7,486 bases of DNA from an uncultured Clostridia bacterium (GCA_945927915.1 CAMEMX010000071.1:1-7486), one strand, 5' to 3'; counted from the first letter of the stretch, positions 1 to 6,533 are shown. The notes: generated by a model from the sequence alone, not told the origin. Program-made: numbers and translations.

Positions 1-723
1 CGCGTCACGACCGTGCATTCCAATTTTTCGGAGCTGGACAGCATCCTGGACACACTGGGCATTGCCGCCGTGGACGGGATGCTCTTTGATCTCGGCGTAT
101 CCTCGCCGCAGCTCGATGACGCGCAGCGCGGCTTTTCCTATATGGCAGATGCCCCGCTCGATATGCGCATGAACAAGGACGACGCGCTGAGCGCCTGCGA
201 GGTCGTGAACACCTGGCCTGCCGAGGAGCTGCGCCGCATCCTCTATGAATACGGCGAGGAACGCTATGCGCCGCAGATCGCCGCCGCCATCGTCCGCCGC
301 CGCGAGAGAGCCCCCATCGAAACAACGCTGGAGCTGGTCGATGTGATCCGCTCGGCCATGCCGCCGCAGGCGCTGCGCGAAAAGCAGCACCCTGCCAAGC
401 GCAGCTTTCAGGCCATCCGCATCGCCGTCAACGACGAGCTGGGCGCGGTGAGCAAGCTCATGCGCACCGCCTTCTCCCGCTTGAAGCCGGGCGGTCGTCT
501 TGCGGTTATCACGTTCCATTCGCTCGAAGACCGCATCGTCAAGAGCGAGATGCAGCTTGCTTCACGCGGCTGCACCTGCCCGCCGGAGTTCCCGGTCTGT
601 GTCTGCGGCAAAAAGCCGCTCGTCCGCGTCGTCACGCGAAAGCCGATCGTCTCCGGCGCGCGTGAGCTGGAGGAAAATCCGCGCGCAAGAAGCGCAAAGC
701 TCCGTGTAGCGGAGAAGCTGTAA
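1..723 (+). CDS. rsmH: 16S rRNA (cytosine(1402)-N(4))-methyltransferase RsmH, 5'-truncated by window edge
   Basis: RsmH (MraW) uses S-adenosylmethionine to methylate N4 of C1402 in the decoding centre of 16S rRNA in the cytoplasm. The frame is open from base 1, giving 240 visible residues against about 310 in the family, so roughly the first 70-80 residues, including the N-terminal SAM-binding glycine motif, lie outside the window. Seen directly: the family block DGMLFDLGVSSPQLDD and the following GFSYM..APLDMRM (about 73-174), KRSFQAIRIAVNDEL (about 397-441), ITFHSLEDRIVK (about 508-543) and the C-terminal RSAKLRVAEKL. A CxC-x6-CxC cysteine cluster is encoded at 571-606. The GTG at 13 is internal, because conserved sequence continues upstream of it. 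The gene stops 19 bases before the ftsL-like gene, the standard dcw arrangement. Identification is firm; only the 5' end is missing. Confidence 0.97.
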   Translation, partial: RVTTVHSNFSELDSILDTLGIAAVDGMLFDLGVSSPQLDDAQRGFSYMADAPLDMRMNKDDALSACEVVNTWPAEELRRILYEYGEERYAPQIAAAIVRRRERAPIETTLELVDVIRSAMPPQALREKQHPAKRSFQAIRIAVNDELGAVSKLMRTAFSRLKPGGRLAVITFHSLEDRIVKSEMQLASRGCTCPPEFPVCVCGKKPLVRVVTRKPIVSGARELEENPRARSAKLRVAEKL

Positions 724-742
724 CGAAAAGGAGGCGCGAATC

Positions 743-1267
743 ATGCCGAAATATGATGAATACCGCACCAACGGCTCTGCGGCCTATGATCTGCATAGCG
801 TGCGTGATAATACCGCGCGCCCTTTACGGCAGCCGGAGCGCCTGCCCGATGCGCCGGAGCGTGCCAAGCCCGTCCGACGTGTCAAGACCCGCCTTGCGAT
901 CGCGCCGTTTACCGTGCTTGGCACGGCGGTCGCCGTCGTGATGCTCTTTCTGGTCATCTTCAGCTATGTGCGCCTGTATGAGGCGCAGAGCGCGGTCAGC
1001 GACCTGAAGGAGACAAAAACGCTGCTGACCGAGGAGCAGCAGCGCCTGCGCTCGCAGTATGAAAACTCCCTCGACCTCGAGGCCATCGAGGCACGCGCGC
1101 TGGAGCTGGGAATGCGCCAGCCGCTGCCGTCGCAGATCGTCTATGTTGAGGTCGCCGCGGGCGACAGCGTAGAGCTGGGCGAGGTGCAGGAGGAGCGCAA
1201 CCTGTTTGAACAGATCTACGACGCGTTCTACGGCGTCATCAGCGATGTTGTGGAATACTTCTCGTAG
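743..1267 (+). CDS. ftsL: FtsL-like septum formation initiator: single-pass membrane coiled-coil protein
   Basis: The 174-residue product has a charged cytoplasmic N-terminus (1-50, ending in RRVKTR), one hydrophobic segment at about 51-76, then a heptad-like, Glu/Gln/Arg/Leu-rich coiled coil at about 77-113, followed by ARALELGMRQP (117-127), a pattern typical of the FtsL/DivIC family. In known divisomes FtsL pairs with DivIC/FtsB and activates the FtsW-class B PBP septal synthase; that role is inferred here from topology and position between rsmH and the PBP gene. Known FtsL proteins are often near 110-120 residues. This one carries an additional tail of about 40 residues after the LGM motif, ending in an acidic and aromatic, possibly amphipathic helix. 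The start is well supported by AAAAGGAGG at 726-734, 8 bases upstream. FtsL proteins diverge strongly, so the family is called from architecture and context more than residue identity. Confidence 0.82.
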   Translation: MPKYDEYRTNGSAAYDLHSVRDNTARPLRQPERLPDAPERAKPVRRVKTRLAIAPFTVLGTAVAVVMLFLVIFSYVRLYEAQSAVSDLKETKTLLTEEQQRLRSQYENSLDLEAIEARALELGMRQPLPSQIVYVEVAAGDSVELGEVQEERNLFEQIYDAFYGVISDVVEYFS

Positions 1268-1282
1268 TGCGCGACATATAGT
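1252..1282 (+). promoter_or_regulatory. Weak candidate sigma-E-like promoter before the PBP gene
   Basis: GGAATACT (1252-1259), 15 bases, then CATATAGT (1275-1282) matches 5 of 8 and 6 of 8 positions of the Bacillus sporulation sigma-E elements GTCATATT and CATACAAT, with near-normal spacing. The -35 part lies in the last codons of the ftsL-like gene. TATAGT alone also resembles a sigma-A -10, but no good -35 is present 16-18 bases upstream. Support is pattern only. B. subtilis spoVD is known to be sigma-E controlled, which gives the match some context, but a short degenerate motif like this can arise by chance. Confidence 0.22.
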
Positions 1283-1292
1283 GAACAAGCAG

Positions 1293-1328
1293 CATGGGCG
1301 GTGAATCCAAATTGCCGCCCATGTTTTT
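1293..1328 (+). terminator. Rho-independent terminator-like hairpin between ftsL-like gene and PBP gene
   Basis: A perfect 9-bp GC-rich stem pairs CATGGGCGG (1293-1301) with CCGCCCATG (1315-1323) and is followed directly by TTTTT (1324-1328). Two wobble pairs and one A-U pair can extend the stem inward, leaving a loop of about 7 bases. It lies in the only intergenic space of any size in the window (1268-1355). It could end a rsmH-ftsL transcript, attenuate readthrough into the wall genes, or act as an RNA-processing or stability element. The U tract is short and the cluster is otherwise tightly packed, so partial readthrough is likely. Confidence 0.6.
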
Positions 1329-1355
1329 GAGCATAGCCTTGTCCGGAGGTCGGAA

Positions 1356-3710
1356 ATGAAACGAAACGATCCAAGAAGAAAAAGCCCGCGCCGTCGCAGG
1401 AAAAGGGAGAGCGTCAGCAACACCTATGTGCGCAAGGGCGTTCTTGCGCTGATGATCCTGCTGGGCGTCGTCTGCTTCGGCGTGCTGGCGGGGCGGCTTG
1501 TCAAGCTGATGCTGGTCGACCATGAATACTATCAGGCCAAGGCCATCAGCAACCAGACCCGCAGCACCAGCGTGACGGCCTCGCGCGGCACGATCTATGA
1601 CCGCAATATGGACGTTCTCGCGGCCTCTACCAGCGTGGAAAACATCTTCCTTGACCCGCTGGAGCTGTCGCAGAACAACGTGGACATTGATTTTCTGGCC
1701 AGAAATCTGGCGCGTATTCTCGATATCGACGAGGATTTCATCAAAAAGCAGGCAGAAGACACCAATATGCGCTATAAGATGCTCAAGCGCCGGCAGGGGA
1801 AGGACGTGTGCGACGAGGTGCGCGCTTTCCTGAGCGAGAACAGGATCATCGGCGTGCATCTGGAGCCGGACTCCCAGCGCTATTATCCCAACCACGAGAC
1901 AGCCTCGCAGGTGCTGGGCTTTACGAACACAGAGAACAAGGGCTCGGAGGGACTGGAGGCATACTATAACGAAAAGCTGGAGGGAACGGCGGGCGCCGTC
2001 ATCACCACAAAGGGCAACAACGAGACGGAGATGCTCTATTCCTTTGAAAAATACTATGAGGCGAGCGACGGCGACAACCTCGTGCTCACCATCGACCTGA
2101 CGGTGCAGCGCGCGCTGGAAAAGCAGATGCTCGACGCCATCGACCGCTATGACGTGCTCAATGGCGCGTTCGGCATCGTCTATGACGCGCAGACGGGCGA
2201 GATCCTCGCCATGGCGACGCTCGGCGGCTATGATCCGAACAGCTATCTCGAGATCTTCGACACCGAGCAGAGCGCGGCGCTGGAGGAGATGTACACCGGC
2301 GCGCTCAAATACCCGGAGGGGACGGAAGAACGCAAGGCAGCCATCGCCGAATACAACGAGGCGATGGCGGCGGCACGCCTGAAGCAGTGGCGAAACCGCT
2401 GCGTCTGCGATGGCTATGAGCCGGGCTCGACTTTTAAGATCATTACGCTGGCAGCCGGCCTCGATTCCGGCGCGGTCTCGCTGGAGGATACCTTCTATTG
2501 CGGCGGCGTCGAGAAATTCGAGGGACGCTCCCAGCCGCTTAACTGCTGGCAGCACAACGGTCACGGCAGCGAAACGACCGCCGAGGCGCTGCAAAAATCC
2601 TGCAACATCGCCTTCGGTCACATAGGTCTGATGATCGGCGGCGAAACGCTCTATGACTACTGCCGCGCCTTCGGTCTGATGGAGACGACGGGCGTTGACC
2701 TGCCCGGCGAAGCCGGCGGCATCTTCCACAGCAAGCAGCGTCTGACGGACTACGCTCTCTACGGCACGAGCTACCTGATCTCGACCTCCTTCGGTCAGAC
2801 CGTCAAGCCCACGCCGATCCAGCTCGTGCGCGCCATCGGCGCGGTCGTCAACGGCGGATATCTGCTTGAGCCGTATATTGTCTCCGAGGTGCTCGACGAC
2901 GAAGGCAACGTGATCGAGAAGAACGAGCGCACCGTGATCCGTCAGGTCATCTCCGAGGAGACCTCCGCGACGATGTGCGAGCTGATCGAATCCGTCGTGA
3001 CGCAGGGTACGGCGAAAAACGCCAAGGTCGTCGGCTTCCGCATCGGCGGCAAGACCGGCACGGCGGAAAAAACCGACCAGATCGACGAAAACGGCGAATA
3101 TACCAACGATAAGATCGTCTCCTTTGTCGGCATCGCGCCGATGGAGAACCCGCGTTATGTGGTGCTGATCGCTCTCGACACGCCCAACCAGGAAAGCGGT
3201 CAATATGTGTCGGGCGGCGTTATGGCTGCGCCGACGGTCGCGGCAGTGTTTGAGGACATCCTACCGTATCTGGGCGTCGAGCCGCAGTACGACGACGAGG
3301 ATATGTACCGCGTCAATGTCTTCATGCCCGACGTCAAGGGCATGACCGAGAGCGAGGCCGCGAGCGCCCTCGATGCCGCCTATCTGGACTACCGCGTCAT
3401 CGGCGACGGCGACAGGATCGTCAGCCAGATCCCCGCGGCGGGCAGGGAAGTGCCCGGACACTCGACCGTCCTGCTGTATACCGACGATTCCATGCCGACG
3501 GATAAGGTCACGGTGCCGAACCTGATGGGTATGACCGTTGCGCAGGCGACGCAGGCGCTGTCCGACCGTGGCCTGTATCTGCAGGCGAAGGGCACGGATC
3601 TGGACGCCTGGCACGTCGTCGTGACAGACCAGAGCATCCCTGCGGAGACGGAGGTCGACCGCGGCACGACGATCACCGTGATCTTTGCCGATACGACCGA
3701 TATGGACTGA
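1356..3710 (+). CDS. Class B penicillin-binding protein with two PASTA domains (FtsI/SpoVD type D,D-transpeptidase)
   Basis: This 784-residue membrane-anchored transpeptidase would crosslink peptidoglycan stem peptides outside the membrane during septation and/or spore cortex synthesis. Visible in order: a very basic cytoplasmic tail (13 Arg/Lys in residues 1-27); a membrane anchor at about 28-53; the dimerisation domain with RGTIYDRN (77-84, followed by Met where Gly is usual); and the transpeptidase domain with SxxK as GSTFK (Ser358, Lys361), SxN as SCN (415-417) and KTG (566-568). Two PASTA domains lie at about 657-711 and 718-777. A charged helical stretch of about 45 residues (about 300-345) lies just before the active-site serine. 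GGAGGT at 1345-1350 sets the ATG start. The gene sits in the pbpB/spoVD slot before murE; two PASTA domains resemble PBP2B, but whether it is the division enzyme, the sporulation enzyme or both cannot be decided here, so no symbol is given. All three catalytic motifs are intact. Confidence 0.95.
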   Translation: MKRNDPRRKSPRRRRKRESVSNTYVRKGVLALMILLGVVCFGVLAGRLVKLMLVDHEYYQAKAISNQTRSTSVTASRGTIYDRNMDVLAASTSVENIFLDPLELSQNNVDIDFLARNLARILDIDEDFIKKQAEDTNMRYKMLKRRQGKDVCDEVRAFLSENRIIGVHLEPDSQRYYPNHETASQVLGFTNTENKGSEGLEAYYNEKLEGTAGAVITTKGNNETEMLYSFEKYYEASDGDNLVLTIDLTVQRALEKQMLDAIDRYDVLNGAFGIVYDAQTGEILAMATLGGYDPNSYLEIFDTEQSAALEEMYTGALKYPEGTEERKAAIAEYNEAMAAARLKQWRNRCVCDGYEPGSTFKIITLAAGLDSGAVSLEDTFYCGGVEKFEGRSQPLNCWQHNGHGSETTAEALQKSCNIAFGHIGLMIGGETLYDYCRAFGLMETTGVDLPGEAGGIFHSKQRLTDYALYGTSYLISTSFGQTVKPTPIQLVRAIGAVVNGGYLLEPYIVSEVLDDEGNVIEKNERTVIRQVISEETSATMCELIESVVTQGTAKNAKVVGFRIGGKTGTAEKTDQIDENGEYTNDKIVSFVGIAPMENPRYVVLIALDTPNQESGQYVSGGVMAAPTVAAVFEDILPYLGVEPQYDDEDMYRVNVFMPDVKGMTESEAASALDAAYLDYRVIGDGDRIVSQIPAAGREVPGHSTVLLYTDDSMPTDKVTVPNLMGMTVAQATQALSDRGLYLQAKGTDLDAWHVVVTDQSIPAETEVDRGTTITVIFADTTDMD

Positions 3711-3731
3711 GAAATTACTGGAGAAGAAACT

Positions 3732-5189
3732 ATGAAGCTGCAAGCGCTGCTGAAAGGCATCGGGGTGCTGGAGACGAACGCACCCATGGATATGGAGATC
3801 ACCGGGGTCAGCTATGCCTCGAATACCGTGCAGAAGGGCGGGATGTTCGTCGCCGTTCCGGGCTATGCCACGGACGGTCACCGCTACATCCCCGACGCGG
3901 TCACGCGCGGCGCGTCCGTCGTGCTGTGCGAGAGGGAAATGCCCGCCGATGTGCCGTGGGTGCGTGTTGCGTCCTCGCGTGAGGCGCTGGCGCAGCTCGG
4001 CGTGAACTGGTACGGCGACCCGTCGGCGTCCATGCAGGTCATCGGCGTGACGGGCACGAACGGCAAGACCTCCGTGACCTATCTGCTCAAGGCGCTGCTG
4101 GAAACCGCGCTGGGCGCGAAGGTCGGTCTGATCGGCACGATCTGCAACATGATCGGCGACCGGACGCTTGAGACGGAGCGCACCACGCCGGAGAGCTTTG
4201 CCCTGCAGGGGCTGCTTGCGCAAATGCGCGAGGCCGGCTGCACCCATGTCGTGATGGAAGTATCCTCCCACGCTCTTGCGCTGCACCGCGTGGACGGCGT
4301 CCGATTCCGTGTCGGCGCGTTCACGAATCTGACCGTCGATCACCTCGACTTCCACGGCACGATGGAGAACTACCGCGACGCAAAGGCGCAGCTCTTCCGC
4401 CGCTGCAAGGAGGGCGTGTTCGACCTGGACGATAAGAACACCGAATATATGATGGCGCAGGCGACCTGCCAATGCCACACGGTCGGCCTGCGTCCCGAAG
4501 CGGAGCTGACCGCGCGCGATGTGAGCCTCGGCGCGGATCATATCGCGATGACCGTCTGCGAGGGCGAAACGTGCGCCGCGCTGCGCCTCGGCATCCCCGG
4601 CCGCTTTACCGTCAGCAACGCCCTCGTCGCCCTCGGCATCGCGCGCACGCTCGGCATTGCGCTGCCGGAGGCGGTGCAGGCGCTCTCTGCGGCAAAGGGC
4701 GTCAAGGGTCGCATCGAGGTCGTCCCGACGCCGGGCAGGGACTTTACCGTCCTCATCGACTATGCGCACACACCCGACGGGCTGGAGAACGTACTGCGCT
4801 CGGTGCGCGATTTCTGCAAGGGAAGGATCTTGCTCGTGTTCGGCTGCGGCGGCGACCGCGACCGGAGCAAGCGCCCGCAGATGGGCGAAATCGCCGCGGA
4901 CAATGCCGACCTTGTCTTTGTCACCTCGGACAATCCGCGCACGGAACAGCCAATGGCGATCATCGAAGACATCCTAAACGGTATGAAAGGGGCCAAAACC
5001 CCCTTTATTGTGGAAGAAAATCGCCGTCTGGCAATTCGTTCCGCCTTGCGTTCTGCGCAAAAAGATGATATAGTATTGCTCGCCGGAAAAGGACATGAGA
5101 CATATCAGATCCTCGGTACGGAAAAAACGCATCTGGACGAACGTGAGGAGGTCGCGGCGGCGCTATGCGAAATGGAACGATCACACTGA
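3732..5189 (+). CDS. murE: UDP-N-acetylmuramoyl-tripeptide synthetase MurE, predicted meso-diaminopimelate adding
   Basis: MurE is the cytoplasmic ATP-dependent ligase that adds the third amino acid to UDP-MurNAc-L-Ala-D-Glu. The 485-residue length is normal. N-terminal UDP-binding domain is about 1-95. The central ATPase domain carries the P-loop GVTGTNGKTS (105-114, Lys112), TTPES (151-155), EVSSHAL (176-182), NLTVDHLDFHG (199-209) and YRDAKAQLF with Lys218 as the likely carbamylated lysine. The C-terminal domain has DYAHTPD (343-349), DNPR (400-403) and GKGHE (452-456). DNPR is the known signature of meso-DAP enzymes, so a DAP-type wall is predicted. GGAG at 3720-3723 sits 8 bases before the ATG, and the gene begins 21 bases after the PBP stop. 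Its last codons overlap murF by 25 bases, suggesting translational coupling. Oddities: an Asp (231) where the family's N-x-DD motif normally has Asn, and an AT-richer, rare-codon patch over about 4971-5110. Confidence 0.97.
   Translation: MKLQALLKGIGVLETNAPMDMEITGVSYASNTVQKGGMFVAVPGYATDGHRYIPDAVTRGASVVLCEREMPADVPWVRVASSREALAQLGVNWYGDPSASMQVIGVTGTNGKTSVTYLLKALLETALGAKVGLIGTICNMIGDRTLETERTTPESFALQGLLAQMREAGCTHVVMEVSSHALALHRVDGVRFRVGAFTNLTVDHLDFHGTMENYRDAKAQLFRRCKEGVFDLDDKNTEYMMAQATCQCHTVGLRPEAELTARDVSLGADHIAMTVCEGETCAALRLGIPGRFTVSNALVALGIARTLGIALPEAVQALSAAKGVKGRIEVVPTPGRDFTVLIDYAHTPDGLENVLRSVRDFCKGRILLVFGCGGDRDRSKRPQMGEIAADNADLVFVTSDNPRTEQPMAIIEDILNGMKGAKTPFIVEENRRLAIRSALRSAQKDDIVLLAGKGHETYQILGTEKTHLDEREEVAAALCEMERSH
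4986..5006 (+). other. Hairpin inside the 3' part of murE
   Basis: AAAGGGG (4986-4992) pairs perfectly with CCCCTTT (5000-5006) around a 7-base loop and is followed by ATTG, so there is only a weak U tract. It lies in coding sequence (MurE residues about 419-425). It could pause or attenuate transcription before murF, or simply be a by-product of the codons used. It is listed because it coincides with a local shift in base and codon use. Confidence 0.3.
5046..5074 (+). promoter_or_regulatory. Candidate sigma-A-like internal promoter upstream of murF
   Basis: TTGCGT (5046-5051), a 17-base spacer and TATAGT (5069-5074) match 3 of 6 and 5 of 6 positions of the housekeeping promoter consensus with ideal spacing. 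It lies within the 3' end of murE, in an unusually AT-rich stretch, and about 90 bases before the murF start. Such a site would give murF and mraY expression independent of the upstream genes. The weak -35 and the coding constraint keep confidence low. Confidence 0.25.
5145..5151 (+). promoter_or_regulatory. murF ribosome binding site within murE, long spacing
   Basis: GAGGAGG at 5145-5151 is the only strong Shine-Dalgarno sequence near the murF start, but it lies 13 bases before the ATG at 5165, longer than the 5-9 bases usual here and the 8 bases seen for ftsL, murE and mraY. No in-frame ATG, GTG or TTG lies closer to it, and the ATG at 5172 is in the murE frame. Translation of murF may therefore depend on ribosomes finishing murE. 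Confidence 0.6.
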
Positions 5190-6517
5190 AACAGGCGGCG
5201 CAATGGTGCGGCGGCAGCGTCGCGCCGGAATATGAAAACGTCGCTTTCTCCGGCGCCAACTTTGACACCCGCCGGCTGCAGTCAGGCGAGCTGTTCGTCG
5301 CCCTCGTCGGCGCACGCAACGGGCATGACTTTGCCCGTGCCGCCATGGAAAAGGGCGCAGCGGCGGTATTGGCAAGCGAGGCTTTGAGCGCAGATATTCC
5401 TGCGATCTATGTGAAAAATACGGAGACCGCCCTGCAGGACATCGCCCGCTGCCGCCGTGCGCAGCTCAAGGTGCGCTGCGTCGGCATTACGGGCAGCGTG
5501 GGCAAGACCACCACGAAGGAGATGACCGCCGCGGTGCTCTCCGCGGCCTATGTCACGCAGAAGACGGCGGAGAATTTCAATAACGGCATCGGCCTTCCCG
5601 TGACGGTGCTCGGTCTGACGCCCGACTGCGAGGCCGCTGTCATCGAAATGGGCATGAACCACGCCGGCGAGCTGTCCTGCCTGACGCGCATCGCGCAGCC
5701 GGACATCGCCGTCATCACGAACGTCGGCACGATGCACATTGAAAATCTCGGCTCCCGCGAGGGCATCCTGCGGGCAAAGCTCGAAATGCTGGAGGGTCTG
5801 CGTCCCGGCGGCGTCGCTGTCTTCAACGGCGATGACGATATGCTGCGCGGCGTTGCGCAGCAGTATCACGCCCTGACCTTCGGACGGAACGAAAATAACG
5901 ACGTCCGCGCCGAAAAAGTCCGCGTGGGGGAGGAAAAGACCTCTTTTACCGTTACGGGCTTCGGGCAAACGTTTGACGTGGAGCTGCCCGTCACGGGCGA
6001 GCACTATGTGCTTGACGCGCTGGCAGCGATCACGGTCGGCCTGCAATGCGGCATTGCGCCGGAGGCAATGGCGGCAGCGCTGGCGGATTTCCGCAACACC
6101 GGAATGCGCCAGAGGCAGTACAGCCGCGACGGACTGCACATCATCGAGGACTGCTACAACGCCGGGCCGGAATCCATGCGCGCGGCGCTCAAGGTGCTCA
6201 AAGCCGCGCACGGCAGGAAAATCGCCATCCTCGGCGGAATGCTGGAGCTGGGCGATTTTGCGCCGCAGGCGCATTTTGAGGTCGGGCAGGCCGCCGCGCA
6301 GTCGGCGGACGCACTCTTTGCCTACGGCGCGTGCAGCGGGGAATACGTCCGCGGTGCGCAGTCGGCGGGCATGGCGCAGGCGCAGTGCTTTGCAACGCAT
6401 GAGGCGCTGGTGCAGGCGCTGCGGAAGACTATCCGGCCGGGCGATACGCTGCTTGTCAAGGGCAGCCGCGGCATGAAGATGGAACGCGTGCTCAGCCTGC
6501 TGTTTAACGAAGGATAA
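5165..6517 (+). CDS. murF: UDP-N-acetylmuramoyl-tripeptide--D-alanyl-D-alanine ligase MurF
   Basis: MurF completes the cytoplasmic peptidoglycan precursor by ATP-dependent ligation of D-Ala-D-Ala to UDP-MurNAc-tripeptide. The 450 residues fit the family. The N-terminal substrate domain (about 1-100) contains FDTRRLQSGELFVAL (33-47). The ATPase domain has the P-loop GITGSVGKTTTKEM (107-120, Lys114), NFNNGIGLP (137-145), EMGMNHAGEL (161-170), TNVGTMHIENLGS (185-197) and FNGDDD (220-225). The C-terminal domain has DCYNAGPESM (329-338), LGGMLELGD (356-364) and LVKGSRGMKMERV (430-442). The start at 5165 puts the motif ITLKQAAQWCGG at the expected N-terminal place. It overlaps murE by 25 bases and is followed after 16 bases by mraY. 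One oddity: GEHYVLDALAA (278-288) has Asp284 where Mur ligases nearly always have Asn, while the MurE in this window keeps Asn at the matching site. Confidence 0.97.
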   Translation: MRNGTITLKQAAQWCGGSVAPEYENVAFSGANFDTRRLQSGELFVALVGARNGHDFARAAMEKGAAAVLASEALSADIPAIYVKNTETALQDIARCRRAQLKVRCVGITGSVGKTTTKEMTAAVLSAAYVTQKTAENFNNGIGLPVTVLGLTPDCEAAVIEMGMNHAGELSCLTRIAQPDIAVITNVGTMHIENLGSREGILRAKLEMLEGLRPGGVAVFNGDDDMLRGVAQQYHALTFGRNENNDVRAEKVRVGEEKTSFTVTGFGQTFDVELPVTGEHYVLDALAAITVGLQCGIAPEAMAAALADFRNTGMRQRQYSRDGLHIIEDCYNAGPESMRAALKVLKAAHGRKIAILGGMLELGDFAPQAHFEVGQAAAQSADALFAYGACSGEYVRGAQSAGMAQAQCFATHEALVQALRKTIRPGDTLLVKGSRGMKMERVLSLLFNEG

Positions 6518-6520
6518 ATT

Positions 6521-6525
6521 GGAGG
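6521..6525 (+). promoter_or_regulatory. mraY ribosome binding site that decides the start
   Basis: GGAGG at 6521-6525 is followed by two overlapping ATGs, at 6530 and 6534. The one at 6534 has 8-base spacing and opens the MraY frame; the one at 6530 has only 4 bases and opens a different frame that ends at 6961 without any recognisable protein. The 6534 start is therefore chosen. Confidence 0.75.
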
Positions 6526-6533
6526 ATAAATGT

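Noticed and set aside
13..15. GTG as the rsmH start
   Set aside because: Conserved RsmH sequence is already under way here and the frame is open to base 1; the true start lies upstream of the window.
1239..3203. Minus-strand open frame of 654 codons opposite the PBP gene
   Set aside because: It is in exact codon register with the sense gene, so only sense TTA, CTA or TCA codons could interrupt it, and these are rare in this GC-rich gene. The translation is low-complexity, rich in Arg, Ala, His, Val and Asp, with no recognisable domain.
3261..4769. Minus-strand open frame of 502 codons opposite the PBP 3' end and murE
   Set aside because: Same codon-register artefact. A CTA leucine codon at 4974-4976 in the AT-richer patch of murE interrupts this register just beyond it. 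No protein family features.
4472..5068. Plus-strand frame of 198 codons inside murE
   Set aside because: Arg/Pro-rich out-of-frame reading of a GC-rich gene, fully within murE and without motifs.
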